From contig NW_024609884.1 in NCBI RefSeq assembly GCF_016920785.2, forward strand, positions 30,982,080 to 31,046,079: 64,000 nucleotides of DNA. The letters run 5' to 3'. Made by a program: the position numbers and the translations under genes. Every line of letters begins with the position of its first letter. Within the stretch, counting starts at the first letter, position 1. The notes under the pieces were generated by a model. That model was not told the origin of the DNA, did not search any database, and was given only the letters and a program-made list of their open reading frames with translations. Below, piece by piece: positions 33,520-46,295 of the stretch. Origin of the DNA: Ixodes scapularis. Taxonomy: Eukaryota > Arthropoda > Arachnida > Ixodida > Ixodidae.

Positions 33520-34531
33520 AAAGGGGTTCAGCAAGGACGTTTTTACTGGTTTTTAATTTGCACCGAACTTGAGCGCACTGAACGTAGTAACTTACCGAAA
33601 CTTTTCTATTCTCATATTTCCCTTTATTTTATGAGTTATAGGCAAATTAAAGTTACAAAGACAAGCAAAAAATAACTTCCTTCATGACGTCCTTGGTCGC
33701 TTGAGTGGCCGTGAACTAGAGGAGGAGTGGTGAGGTCAGCGAGCGCTCACAGCTGCCGCACTCCGTGTCGACGGCTCGAGAGGGCGCCACTAAAGCATGT
33801 TCTGGATAGGCTGTATGAAGCGGGCGGCCAGGGCGGCTCGCATTGCATTTGCTGCGCGATTAAACACTAATTCGGCATGACACTTCATTGGCCACAAACG
33901 ACAGCAAACACGGGGTAAATATCAGTTCAGAACGGGAGCCACTTCACGCTGCCATACCGCGAAACGGCCAAACCGCAAGACAAAGCCGCTCGCCGAAGGC
34001 CTTCGGAGCGCTCGGAACCGGTCGGATCCTCCAGTCCCTACGACCGCAGCGCCGCCGCGTACATCCGGGTCCTTTCTACGCTCGCCGCTCGTCGGTGCCT
34101 GATCCCACTACACCTTTCTAGTACGCACCGCCTTTTCCACCGCTTGGTGGCGCGTATGTCGACGGGTCATTTCTTGTTTCCGTACTTTATAAACTGCATT
34201 TGTTTCTTTTCTGATCTAAAATACTGAACAAAAACTACTTTTATAAGTATTTGAAACGGTTCGCGCCACCTATATAATGTATTTCGACTAAAAACAAGCT
34301 TTTAGCGGCTCTGACCAATAGTAAGCCCAGGACCAAAGAGGTCACATTTCGCGCGCTTTGGGCACCGCGGGTCGCCCCCGTAGGTGGAGGAGCTTTCCGT
34401 GTCGTCCGGTTAAAATATGACGCACTGATATTTAGTTACTCTCTCCGTGCCCGCTGGTTTGCCCGAACCCCAAGAGACATGGGAACCGCAAAAAAGGAAG
34501 AAGCTTAAAAATGATTGCAGGGCCCATTTAA
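33520..34531. mobile_element. TTAA/AGGGGC element 3 (same family as element 1)
   Basis: It starts AAAGGGGTTCAGCAAGG and ends ATTGCAGGGCCCATTTAA. Over about 1 kb it is collinear with 25852-26815 (CACTTCATTGGCCACAAACG, GCCGAAGGCCTTCGGAGCG, TATTTAGTTACTCTCTCCG), so they are copies of one non-autonomous family. It lacks the nested MITE of element 1 and marks that MITE's empty site. Confidence 0.75.
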
Positions 34532-36138
34532 AGGGGCACTCCGGCGTTTTCTTCATACTCACCGATTTGCCTGAAACTTTGCTGAACAGACCAACAAACA
34601 TCGCTGAAATAGGAACCTGGGCCAACCGTTTTTCGCGGAGTTATTGAATTTACAATTTTGGCCCTCACCCCGTTTTTCACAGTGAAAGTCTCTACTGACA
34701 ACAATGAAAAAGTAACGTCAGCGGAAGGCAGGGTTTCACTCCTTGGACTGTAGACTTTGTTCCTAACTGATTACAAGCCGTTTCATCGTGTCAAATAAAT
34801 GTTTAAAAGCTCGCTCCAGCGCTTGCGCAGCAGCACGAAACAAATAACAGACATAGTCCATTTTTAGACTGCCCGCTCGACCTGCAAGCCTGCCTTCCAC
34901 TGACGTCACGGCACTGAAAAGTGCGGGTATATTTGAATGCTGGCTGTGGGATCATTTTCACTTGCCGATTTCACTGTAGCTATTCTGAATTTCTTTAAGC
35001 CAAATACTGATACTTAACAAATACAAAACTGTATTCATGTCTATCACCCATAAAAAGTACCCTTCACTTTTCACATACCACATAGATAACCAAGCACTGA
35101 TCCGGCTTAATGAATATACTTATTTAGGAGTACATATAACACACAGTTTAAAATGGGATAAACATATCAGCGCGGTTATAGATAAAGCATCTAGAAAACT
35201 ATGGGTTACAAGACGCAAATTACGGCAGGCAACAAATTATGGCAGGATACGAAACTATTGGCGTACAAAACTTTTGCTCTTCCTATCTTAAAATACGCGA
35301 ATGTAACATGGGACCCTTACATACAGAAAAAATACATCAATAGGCTGGAAATTGTACAAAAAAAACGGTTAGATTCATCTACGGGGTATAGAACAGGCAT
35401 GCTTCAGTTAGTGAGTTAAAGCACATTTATCAACACTTAGCACGAGAAATACTATTAACAGATTGAAACTGCTCTTCCAGATAATTTATAGCATGATAAA
35501 CATCAATCGCAACAAGTATGTATCATTTTCTGCACGCTCCAATACACGTCCAACAATCGTATTATATCATTGAGCCATTGCCGCGAAATAATGTTTTCCA
35601 ATACTCATTTTTTCCTCGCACTTTCAAAGATTGGAATAATTTACCCGCTGAAATAACGAGCTCTAGTTCCCTAATTTCAGTTCTTGATTCTGTACGAAAA
35701 CATTTCAATGTTGAGTGAAGGTTTTGTTTGTATTTGCTTGCATGTTTTTCCTTTCGTGACATATTAATGCCATTTGGTTCGTGTGTTTGTTTGTTCGTTT
35801 GATGGCTATTTCATAAGCTCATGAATGTAACCCTTCATACAATGGTCCTGAACAAGGACCAATAGTATAAATAAATTTAAAAACATACCGGAAAGGGTAA
35901 AGACGGAGATTCCGAAAATATAGTTAGTTAGGGTAGCTCAAGAACATCGTCGGACGCATCGGGCTCTCCGCTCGCTTCTCTTCGAGCGCTTGCTCGAGTG
36001 CACCGTTTGGAACTAAAAATATAGCTAATCGTTCAAAATACAAACGTGCGAGTATCATTTACGGTTATTATCCGTCATGCTTGACTCATTTCCGAACGAA
36101 ATTTGAATATTTCAATTTTTGTTTCCGTACCCCTTTAA
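34528..36138. mobile_element. TTAA-flanked AGGGGC element 4, split by a LINE
   Basis: The left terminus AGGGGCACTCCGGCG follows the TTAA that ends element 3, and the right terminus CCGTACCCCT precedes the TTAA at 36135. The two boundary TTAA sites are shared with neighbours. The middle (about 34970-35885) is a LINE fragment, so the element itself accounts for about 0.7 kb. Confidence 0.6.
34970..35885 (+). mobile_element. 5'-truncated LINE, ORF2 C-terminal part
   Basis: The reading frame shows the block after the RT catalytic core: EYTYLGVHITHSLKWDKHI, SRKLWVTRRKLRQAT, then, shifted, ALPILKYANVTWDPYIQK and INRLEIVQKK. It ends with FFPRTFKDWNNLPAEI and DSVRKHFNVE before a stop at 35716. The 3' region TCCTGAACAAGGACCAATAG forms a small stem and ends in AATAAATTTAAAAAC. 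These are typical of Jockey/CR1-like LINEs. Frameshifts (around 35210 and 35380-35500) and loss of the RT core and endonuclease make it inactive. It is better preserved than the LINE at 9174, so probably younger. Confidence 0.85.
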
Positions 36139-36785
36139 AGGGGCGATGCAACAATCTATGCACTTTCAGTATTATTTCAGAAAATCCGTTTAGAATTATT
36201 CCTTGACATTCGTAACCTACGAAACACGTGTTAGTCTTTTTTCCACGCACAATGGCAATCGCTGTGAAAAAAAAACAAAAAAAAACGAGAAGAGTTTATT
36301 TCCTCAACTCGCAGGCCAGAACAAGCGTCCACGTGATCTGAAGCCGATTACTTGGCGCCACTGTTTATCACTGTCACGCTCTGGGGTTGGCAAGGCACAG
36401 GGCACACGCTGGGTTCCCCGCATTGTTAATGTTCGGCTATTCCCCGTCATCGCGGCGATTGGGCACGAGTCACTACACCAAACTGCTTGTCGAGGCATCG
36501 ATTGTCACGAGCCAAAATCTATAAAGCTCACGCAATTCTCGTGTGCACTGTATGAGTCGCATTTAAATACCGTCACCGCGGGAATCGCAAAGCTTGGTGA
36601 CGAAATCCTCGGGATCGCATTGCTGACAACGCCCAACAACGCGATCCCCACAACTTCGTCATCGCGTTTTCCGAAGGACAGACTGAAAGAAAACGGCCGC
36701 TTTTATACTCGAAACTACGCGGCAGCAGTCAGCTTGATTCAAGGGAGAAATCTTCCCACCCAATATCGTTGTACGGCCCCTTTAA
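36135..36785. mobile_element. TTAA-flanked AGGGGC element 5
   Basis: TTAA then AGGGGCGATGCAACAATC at the left; GTACGGCCCCT then TTAA at the right (36782). The left end resembles element 2 (GCTATGCAACAATT). A 213-codon frame from 36203 runs through the element and past its right end; it has no recognisable domain and I read it as fortuitous. Confidence 0.7.
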
Positions 36786-37711
36786 CCGGTAACCAGCGCC
36801 TTTTTAAAAAGGCGGACCTGCAAAAGATGTTTCGACCACGTTGAAAATCCTCTTCGCCACTCTTCCATTTCCTCCTCTCCCACTCTTAAACTCGATGGCG
36901 GGAGGAATCCTTTTGCTGCTGCCGCTTGGGGCCGGATGAGCCGGGCGAGAAGGATTTTCATCCTGATCAAAAAATATTTTGTAGGTCGGCCTTTAAGGCC
37001 ACTTACTGAATTCACCGATTCGCAGGAGTACCATTTTGCATTTCCTTTCATGGGGTGCCGTTCTCATCTTCACGTGTCGTCCAATGCAAAACTCAAAGCC
37101 TCGGTTAACTGCGAATACACCCCAGAGAAGCCAGTCTGCAAACACTGACCGAGGCGTGTTTCATCCCGCGTGTCACATGACTCATCGAAAGACTGTCTGC
37201 AGACATCTTCCAAGCACGAGTGAAGCGAACATGCTTCAAGCATACGAGGACCGGTCCGTCACATAAATCTGACCACATTGAAATACGTGTAATTGGCCTC
37301 CAAAATCTCCGTGGAGTGCTAACGGCGCACAGGCAATTTTATAGTTTTCAACGCGTCGGGTGTTTTGTTGTGCATGTGTCTCGCCATTTGGCTCAGGACA
37401 ATTTTCGCGTTTTGTTATACCAAATTTGCTGGAGACATGAACTCGGAGCGTATAGGCAACTGGGCCCCCTGCACGAGAACTGGCGCAGCCGTGCGCGTTC
37501 CGAAGAAAGCTCGCGCAAAGAAAAACAAGCGAAGGACCAGGGATGTCACATTGGGGATACAGAAGAATACCCCGCTGTATCGAAGCGCCACCACACACGA
37601 TTTCTCGCTTTGATGTACAGGTCTGGAAGGCGATCCCACCGTCATCCGTTGTTTCAGAATCACACTAACCAAGGGTGGGGTTGCACCTTAAAGGATGTCC
37701 CCGGTTCTCCA
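36786..37711. other. Unassigned spacer
   Basis: No gene recognised. AGTCTGCAAACACTGACC at 37133 and GACTGTCTGCAGACATC at 37191 resemble the inner arm of MITE family E and may be a relic. Confidence 0.35.
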
Positions 37712-37903
37712 AAGCCGGGGTCACAAAAGACAGTCTGCAAATACAGAACACCGCAATATCCGAGTTTCGAATGCCGCGTGCCAAGTTTTCTCCTTGAACT
37801 CACTGCCATGCTGCACTTGAAGCACGGATCTCGCGGTGACTCGCTTTCGAATTGGTATGCAGATTGTCTTTTGTGTGATGTATAAGCAGTGAGACCTCGG
37901 CTT
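37712..37903. mobile_element. MITE family E, copy 2
   Basis: The ends AAGCCGGGGTCAC and GTGAGACCTCGGCTT, the CACAAAAGACAGTCTGCA arm and its inverse TGCAGATTGTCTTTTGTGTG are conserved with copies 1 and 3. Confidence 0.85.
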
Positions 37904-40900
37904 TACGTCGCCCCCGTATGAGCTTCATGGTGTGGTGGAGGTCGTTGGTGAAATACGACTGCCGTTCCTTCATCATTCGCTAAGAACGTGGTTTTTTTTC
38001 CCGGTTTTTAGAGAAAAAAAAAAACAAAAAAAAAACGAATGAGTGCATGGGACCATTAATGTAATAAAAGCAAGGGTGAATTAGTTCCTTGAATATCTTT
38101 TCTATGTTTCGTTGATGCGCTCGCGGCCACATTGTTGTGAAAGAGAAGTAAGTCTTCGGCGGCTAAGCGAGTTAAAAGTTTTACGGTTGCATACCGGTTG
38201 CTATGCGCCGCATTTGCAAGTCCACTGGCTGCCAAGCTCGTTAGCAGGCTGCAGACAGCACGCGAAGCAGGTAGCTCTATCTGTAGTTTACCCCTTCATT
38301 TGCAAATATCTGCGCCAAACGGGCACTCGTCACCCCAATCGAGGCTGACTTTTAGTGCGGAAATCTCAGCAGATCAAGGCAAGTAGAGTTCCTTCACGAA
38401 TTAGGGAAACCAAACCACTCTCCCTCTGACTTTACACAGCAAAACGCAAAAGTATTTCGATTAGTATTGCAACCTTCACTAGCATGAGCGACTAGCACGA
38501 TGGCGTCGGGGCTGGTTGCCTCTGGTTCGACAGATGGCGCTTTTTTATCTAAAGGGTCTATAGACCTATCTCTTTCCATTTCCTGGCTTTCCTTACTACA
38601 GTATTTCATGTCCTCGTAGCAGAGCGTGAACGCGGATTTCAAACCTATAGACTTAACACCTCCCGTCCACCAGACCTTTGGCAGACCGTGCAGTGCCGTC
38701 CGTGGCGCCGAAAGGAATGCAGGGAACCGAAGGTACAGTCGGTTACAGCAAATGACAGAGGCGACCTTGGAGTCGACGGCGAGCGCAGGCGAAGGCAGGC
38801 GAGCAGCTGCGCCGCCCACTCGCTCTCTTCAATGTCACAGGGGGGGGGGACGTACAGGACTTCGACTCTGGGATATCCGCAAAAAATATAATAATCAAAG
38901 TAAAAAAAAAAAAAAAAATTGAAATTGAACCATGTGCACGCGAACTATGTTTACAATCTTATAATCGAGCTCCTATATGTGAAAGGGTTTGAGCCTACAG
39001 ATGACAGCTCAGAGCTTGGACTGGTAGGCAGCCAAGCAGGCCGCTACTTGGATCTTACCGCAAGGAGAAAGAGAGAGAAAAACTTTATTAACAGCGCAAG
39101 GAGTGTGGAAAGGTACAAATGGTGAACAACAACTTGGGTTGTTTGATTGCTGATGGCGGTCACCTTGAGACAAATGCGGGAAAGGGACGCGTCTCTCGAA
39201 GCACGGTGGTGATGAATTTGTGCGCATTTATGCTCTCGTATATACTTGAATCGATAAATGTATGTTTCGTTTCTAACGCAGGTCACGATCGTGATCCCGT
39301 TTCTCGAATCACCGCTTTTATTGCTCGTCTTGCCCGGACGTGATACATTCTCCATGCCAAATTTACGCAACGCGTACGTCACAAACATACGACCTTCTGA
39401 GTTATGCGTTATCTCAGAAGGAAGGTTCTTATTCAATTTCGAAAGGTTTATATTTCGACCAAATACCGCTGTTAAAAAAAAAAAAAGAAGAAAAAAAGAT
39501 TAGATAACTGAAAACCTTCTACCGCCATTATCGTTCATATGAAACAAAGTTTGATAACACTGGTGGGCTAAATCAAGCATTGCAATTTTCGAAAATTTCA
39601 AGAAAAATGGTGCGGCTACAGTATTTAAGCGTTACAAACCAGTGGTAACATCTACCAGACCTATCGCGCAAGTAACTTGTTTTGTACTGCGCTGTTAAGG
39701 CTAGCGTAGCTTTCACAGCTCTGCAGCCCCGCAACGCTTGCGAGAGCACGTGACTTCGGCTTGCGTCTTATTCGCACATGCTTCCGAAACTACAGGTTTG
39801 GCAGGGTTGGAGTACTGCAAAAACGCTAGTCTTGATAGGTAGCACGAGATTTTTAACGCTGACTATAGTTTAAGGTAATTATACTTCGTGCGCCTCAGCC
39901 AATGATGTGGTAAAGTTGTTTATCCATTGTTTCCTATTAACTATGTGGCAATTTGATCGTGCTTGTACTACTCACACGATAGCTACATGCTCGTGCACTT
40001 CATGTGTCATCGCACGCACCGAGTATTGACCATAATTACCTATTTTAAACCGCGTATACTCATGTACTTACGAACGGGGCGTTCCAGCATACGTGTGGAT
40101 GAACACGTGAGATTTCAGGCATAATAAAGTTACCTTCGCGCGCATTCTACACGGGCTTGCGCATAAGGGGCGGAAGCAATGACGCCATTTGAATACTGTA
40201 CCTGACAAATTACTCTACTGAGGTGAAACTGAGCACCACTAAGAATTTCGCTAGACATAAGTACCGCGAATTCAATTTTGTGCATTGCAAGGTTAATTTC
40301 GTATTTCAGAAGCGTTTCCTCCGTTCGCCCCTAAGCTGACAGTGCGATGGGAGCTACGCAATTGCCGGACCGACCATGCCGCCTCCTTTTCATCACCTGA
40401 GCCTGCTCTCTGCGCGTCGATATGGGCGGGACCGTGACCACTTGGCGAAAGACCACCATGAATGATCCAACGAGCACGTAGCTTCCACCGCCCTCTCAGT
40501 TAAAAGGGGTACACGGATTATAGTATCGCAGTGCTGTTGAGTGAAAGCGAAATGCTTCAAAAGTAAGATGTTTTCTGGAAACAGGACTTTACTTTTTGAG
40601 ACAAACATTGACCGACTAACATCCTGTCTTCAACTTAGCCGAACCTTCTCTGCCTCTGTGAATAAGAGGTATCTTCTTAATTTAACAGTTGTTATCACAT
40701 ATACCAGCCAAATTTCGGAGCGCTTTCATGACAACCAACCTGTCGGTGGCCAGACGACCAGTGCTTGACAGGATTACTGCATCCATGTTTACCAGTCTGG
40801 CTCCGTGGGAGTGAGCACTTTCCACTTTACCCCTGCTTCGTGTCAAGCTGAGTGATAGCTTTGGGCGACCTTCTGGCACCTTCCAAGGACGGTGTAACGG

Positions 40901-42365
40901 TCCTGGGACGACAGGGAGCAAGACAAACATACGTCTTATGAAGGGCGCAACAGCTCAAACTTCAAGGTCGCCTTGAGCCGTTCCGTCCTGAGCTGATGCT
41001 CCTGGCGCACAACGAAACATCCGAGTATTATCGCACCTTTAAATCTCTAAGTAGCAAGCGTTCGGCTTGGTTTACCGTGTCTACACAGTTGACCTTTTGC
41101 GAACCATTCACATGTCTGCCCACTTCCTTCCGTAAACATCGCTGCCCGGCTGCCTGCGAGTTCGGCTAAAATATTACTTCTTCGTCACGGAAGTAAGTAA
41201 CCTGAGACGTGCGTAGGTTCATAATTGATATAGTCTGCGGGGCGTGTATTGGAGCTCGGGAAAATACAGAAACAATGTTTTTGAAGAGACGGCAACGACC
41301 ACTTGTAAGTTGTACCCAAGCTGCTTTAGCACGTGGCAACTCAGTGTTTTGTTTTACTTGCAAGGCTTTAACTGAAGGCTGGTTCAGACATTTGCGTTGA
41401 CTGAGCTGCGCTGCGTTTCACTACGACACAGTGCGCGACCCTCGGTTGCCACGGCAACGTGTAGTACCATTTCGTCGTGAGCAGTCGTTAGGCGGTCGGT
41501 CGTGCTCAAAGCGCAGACGCCTGAACAAGTCTTGGAAATAAAACCAGGCGAAGATTGCCCGGGAAGTTGTTCTTCTTACAATGAATCGGACGTGCCATCG
41601 TCCTATTACGCAGTTTCAGGCATGCTCGCTACGCTTGAGCGACTTGACTGTGCATTTCTCTACGCAGCAACAGTCCCCAAGGACTATTGCTCTGCCCCCG
41701 CTATGCCTGAGCGCATAACCGCTTGTTGACGCACCGGGCTCTCGAACACAAGGTAGAGTAACGCACTTGAACGACCTTGGCAACCGGTTGCATGTGGGTG
41801 CTGAGTCGAGTGACAAACCGTCGTCCGTCTTTGTCCCCGAGAGGGAGTCGTACACGGAACTAAAAGGCTGACTGTTTAATGTGCCAGCTCAGGCCCAAGA
41901 AGCATTACAAATACAATCTCTGACGCTCGTTTTATTTTGGTTGTCTGCGAATGCGCATTCGGACGAAAGCACCTCCAATCGCTTTCGTGCACTACATGAA
42001 TTAGTGCACCGTTAAAAGCGGCTTCACCATTGGCAGAGTCACACGGCAGATGAAGCCTGCCTAAAATTAAATATTCCCATTAAAAAAAAAAAAAAAAGGG
42101 GGGGGGGGGAAGGAAAGCTTTTGCGACAGTTAAACTGTTTCACGAAGTCCATTCCGATGCACACGTTAGAAATTCTGCTCTGGGTAGAAATTTTAGATTT
42201 TGAAGTCGCCAGACATTACCTAGATTTCCCGAATAGATGCACACGTGTACTTCAGTGTATGAGCTCGGAGTGAGGTCGTCCCGGAGATCGTACACTGAAG
42301 AATCACTCCGCCTTTTGTACGGTTGGACTAGCCAAGGTGATCCACGAAAGGTCGTTGGCTGTAGA
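37904..42365. other. Unassigned spacer, 4.5 kb
   Basis: The longest stretch without an assigned element. It contains homopolymers (A runs near 38010-38036, 38902-38917, 39474-39486, 42082-42096; G run 38841-38849) and scattered frames of up to 141 codons (38819-38394 minus) with no motif. It could be intronic or intergenic; no convincing exon with both splice signals was identified. Confidence 0.4.
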
Positions 42366-42386
42366 CCCCCCCCCCCCCCCCCCCAG

Positions 42387-42418
<32 letters not shown>

Positions 42419-42437
42419 GCACGCACACGCACACACA

Positions 42438-42469
<32 letters not shown>

Positions 42470-42476
42470 TACACAG
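42366..42476. repeat. Poly-C tract and (CA/CG)n microsatellite
   Basis: Nineteen C residues (42366-42384) are followed by a CA repeat interspersed with CG, ending in a GCGCGCGCGC block. Confidence 0.95.
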
Positions 42477-42985
42477 TCTTTGAGAAAGCGTAGAAAATTA
42501 CAAGGAACATGTGTCCGAACAATGAAAAAAAACCTAGCTGAGAGAAAGGGAAACCTTATGGCTTATGCCTATACGAAGCGGATGTTCGTGTAGAGGAATG
42601 CAGCCGTCGCGTTTCACTTCATTCAACGACGAAAATGCAAACGTGAACTAGTCAGTCCGCTAAGCTATCCGGATTTGCAATTTCTCGAACCTCAAAAGGC
42701 AGCAGCCAGCCTTAGAATCAAGCCGTCTTCCACTCATATATGCATGTTATGGATGGCTGGACATTCATGTGCCGCATCGACGCATCTGGCTTGTTCAGCG
42801 CAGAAGGTCGTAGTAAATGAAAACCAAACCTGCTGCAACTTTTCCAACCTTTACCTGCACGAACTGCTCGCTTCGCCCCCCCCCCCCCCCTCCCCCCTCT
42901 CCTCCTTTAGTTTGTCTTCATATATTAAGGTCGTTTTACGAGCTCCGCATCCGGACCAAAAACAGCAGTAATGCATGGTGACAAC

Positions 42986-43880
42986 CAGGGATGGGCAGTA
43001 TTTCAAATATCTGAAATACGTATTTCAAATACTTTGTGTATTTTGCATTTGTATTTAATTACAAATTGGGTAATGTATTTTACGTGTGTATTTAAATCCT
43101 AAAACGTGGGTATTTCAAATACAATTGTAATTAAATACAATTTTGTGGGCTAAAATACATCCCTCAAATTTATTGTCGCTGTCCAGAGCAGGAAGAAAAC
43201 TACGTTCTGCACCGAATGCAGTGTCTCTCAAACAAGCACAAGCGTTTAGTGACTTTGTGATTACGGTGCTAGTCCAGGGCAAGAATAGTTACGAAATCGA
43301 CGTTCACAGGCAGACTGGCTAAATAAGCGCCTGTGACAACTTGTGATGCTTTCCAGCCTGATTTCCATCCATTATTTCGCCTGGAACATTCTAAATGCGC
43401 GGGTTGTCCAGATTTTCGTAACTGGTGCGAATTGCAACAATAAAAAAATCTCTAGCTAATGCTGCGCGTCTTGGTCGTCTCGGTTCTTTGTTGGCCTATA
43501 CCAAAATGTAATCGACAAAAAAAGCTGCTTAAAGCTCTGTACTTTTTTCACCTATTACGTCAAAACTGATTACATTTTTTTTGTGATTATGTTTATATTA
43601 CGTTATTAGAGCCTCGCACACTAACTCCCCAGTGTGTAATGCAAAATTAAAATGAGACACCCAGAAACTCGTTGCAGGTGCCCTGAAGTCGCTGACGCAA
43701 ATTTTGAGGAATGTATTTGGAAATGTATTTGGAGGGAGACCAAATACATTTGGTTGTATTTGTATCTTGTATTTAAATGCTTTTTGGAAATGTAATTAGA
43801 TTTGTAATTAAATACATTTTTGACGAAGTATTTCGTATTTGTATTTCGATACATATTTGCATGTATTTTGCCCATTCCTG
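42986..43880. mobile_element. hAT-type non-autonomous element, copy 2
   Basis: CAGGGATGGGCAGTATTTCA to TATTTTGCCCATTCCTG, with an 8-bp direct duplication GTGACAAC at 42978-42985 and 43881-43888. It is collinear with copy 1 (16985-17885) over its whole length with few substitutions. The target duplication differs, so this is an independent insertion. Confidence 0.9.
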
Positions 43881-43888
43881 GTGACAAC

Positions 43889-45431
43889 GTACAAGTTCTC
43901 CGCTCCGCGATGCGTTCTAACTACTAGCTTGCTTCAGACGAAGCAAGCGAATCCACGGGCTTCGTGTTTTCAGTAAATACCGATGAATCCCGATAAATAG
44001 CCACCAAAGTGGTTCTCTCGGAATCGGGGAAAACCGAAAAAAGCCCGATTCAGAGCTGTGCTGAATAGGAAAATGTCCGGTTTGAGGGAAGAAATTTTTA
44101 TCGTTGGCATATCTTCTTTTTCTGAGTGTCTGTGTGAACCTGAACAGTATTCGTACTAACTGTAATTGAGGTACCTTCTTTCTTTGGGTGCTACGTCCCT
44201 TAAATTATGTTCTAGGTACAGGGATGACGTTTTTCAAGTGTTTGGGTCACGGACGGAAGATCCATGGACCGAAAGAAAAGAGGACACTGATGGGAGGGGG
44301 GGGGGGGGGGGCATTTGGTGTCACAAATTTATAGATATGGAGTTGTTTTACAACATTAGCCCCGATTAACCCCGATTTCTCGCCTGGCACTAGAAGCAAA
44401 CACCGAAAAACACCGATTACGAGTAAATATTAAACCTCGAATAAAACAATAAAGCACCGCCCCCCCCCCCCCCCTTTTTTTTTTCAAGAAAAATAAACCC
44501 CGAAAACATAAAACCCTGGTTATAAGTAGCGTTTCATGTTTTAGGTATTTATTTTTCTTCAAATTCGGGGGTTATATATATTTATCGCAGTAAATTTTTT
44601 CTCCTTGAATGGGTGTTTTTTGCCTTCCAATTTCAATGCCAGAGAGAAATCGGTGTTTATCGGGCTTGAGTTGTGAAGCGGCTGCATAATTATTGGAGAA
44701 AATAGCATTATTTATAAGTTATAATATTTTCTCCAGTAAAGCGGGTAAAGATAAGAGACGGGAACGGGGCAAGGAATGTGGTTTAGATAGAAAGGAACAA
44801 CCCCATTGAGAGTTTAGTGGCGCCTGTGTTTCGGGTCAAAAAGAAAAAGGTATACAATTTCTTCCCGTGAAGCTGGCGTTTATTTTTTTTTTTCTTCTTC
44901 TTCAAGGACAATTAAGATTTTTTTTTTTTTTAGGTTTTCATTGGTTCAGAGAAAAAAAATAAAAACTCGGAAGTTAATTTTCGGTATTTATCGGTATATA
45001 CCGAAAACACGGAACTCTAGTTACAAGTAACCAGGACACACATACAGTCACTCAACGTTCGCGGAGTTCCAGTTCCGCATCTATTGAGCTACCCACCCTC
45101 ATTCCAAGACAGCAGCGTAGACTTTCCATTTGGGGGGGGGGGGGGGGGGGGAAGGGGGGGGGGGCTTTCCGCGCAATTTTTTTTTTTTACTCAGGCAATT
45201 ATAAGTAGTTTATTTTAGGGGGTACATTTTACAGAGTATGTATATCGCCATGGGTGTCCGTTGCTGTGTGAGTTATTTTGTATCACATGCCACTACTAGA
45301 AGCTCGTTACGTGGCACGTAAACAGCGTCTCGGTAAGGATCATGGCCCGGGGGGAGGGGGGGGGGGGGGGCTCTGCCCCCCGGATCTCACCAGAAGAAGC
45401 ACAAGCCCCGATGCCCCCCCCCCGTAGTCTA
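43889..45431. repeat. CGGTATTTATCGG-rich degenerate repeat region with G/C homopolymers
   Basis: Words such as TTTATCGGGCTT, CGGTATTTATCGGTA and ACACCGATTACGAG recur between about 43980 and 45015, as in the other CGGTT repeats. G or C runs lie at 44296-44311, 44460-44474, 45132-45151 and 45358-45371. The last is paired with CCCCCC near 45375 and 45415, giving a foldback next to GTCTACGCC. Confidence 0.5.
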
Positions 45432-46077
45432 CGCCTATGTTCCAAGATATTAGTCGCGTAAACAAAAGGGCTCGTGACCGTATACTACCTGCCCCGAACT
45501 CTATTTCTGTAAACACTTAGCGATTCCAGCGACGCCCCGTGCTTCATCGACTCTTTGGCGGGACGATTCTGCGAGGCGGTCGTGTTCAGTGCAAGCCAAT
45601 TTATTTTCCCTGTTTGGTTCTCTTCGCCAAATGAAGTTAGCCCACCACGGACAAACGTAAACTTCGCTCTTTGGCCCGGGAAACCCATCCAGGCCTCGAT
45701 CCCACGGCAGGAAAGCGCACGCGCGGAGCCTTTCTTCGAAGGCGGGTCGGCAATTTCTCCTGTAATGTTCGGCGAGATATTAAGGGCAGGGAAGGAACCG
45801 CGCGCGCAGACCTCGAAGGAGCCGTCCGGCGGACGCCCGACCAGAAGGAAGCGGGCACGAAGAGCACGTGGCAGGAAACGGGAACAGGACGGCGCGCCGG
45901 TTTATTTTCCTAGTCTAGCCAATATCTATTTATTGCGCCCACTGCATTCGGAGGCAATGGATAACGAACGGCTCTATGAGGTGCCTAGATAGCGACCAGT
46001 GCCGCCCGATCCTGCTGTAGTGGACTGCCGCGCGAACATCGAGATAGACTGCTATCACGCGTGCGAAAGGAAAACTA
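45432..46077. other. Unassigned spacer
   Basis: GC-rich sequence with a frame of 145 codons (45555-45992) lacking any recognised domain. Confidence 0.35.
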
Positions 46078-46274
46078 TACTCCGCGACAACTTTTCTTGG
46101 CAATGCAGTGGAAGGTACAGGCCCGCGTCCCCACTCCCATTTTGAGTGTGCGTGGGCTCTCCTCCTCTCCCCGGAAATGGGTGGAGGAGGAGAGCCTGCG
46201 TACACTCAAAATGGGAGAGGGGAAACGGGCCTGTACCTTTCACTGCATTGCCAAGAAAAGTTGTCGCGGAGTTA
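46078..46274. mobile_element. 197-bp palindromic MITE
   Basis: TACTCCGCGACAACTTTTCT and the inverse AGAAAAGTTGTCGCGGAGTTA bracket arms of about 90 bp (GGCAATGCAGTG, GGTACAGGCCCG, CCCATTTTGAGTGT). TA duplications lie at 46076-46077 and 46275-46276. Nearly the whole element is palindromic. Confidence 0.85.
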
Positions 46275-46295
46275 TAGGAATTTCGACGCATATAT

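Noticed and set aside
36203..36844. 213-codon plus-strand open frame
   Set aside because: It lies mostly inside TTAA element 5 and continues past its right end with no change in composition and no recognisable motif.
37220..37885. 221-codon plus-strand open frame
   Set aside because: The last third is MITE family E sequence, the rest shows no domain, and overlapping frames are of similar length.
43621..43887. Minus-strand frame conserved between 17626-17880 and 43621-43887
   Set aside because: Its conservation is explained by the two nearly identical hAT-type copies. The peptide is not transposase-like.
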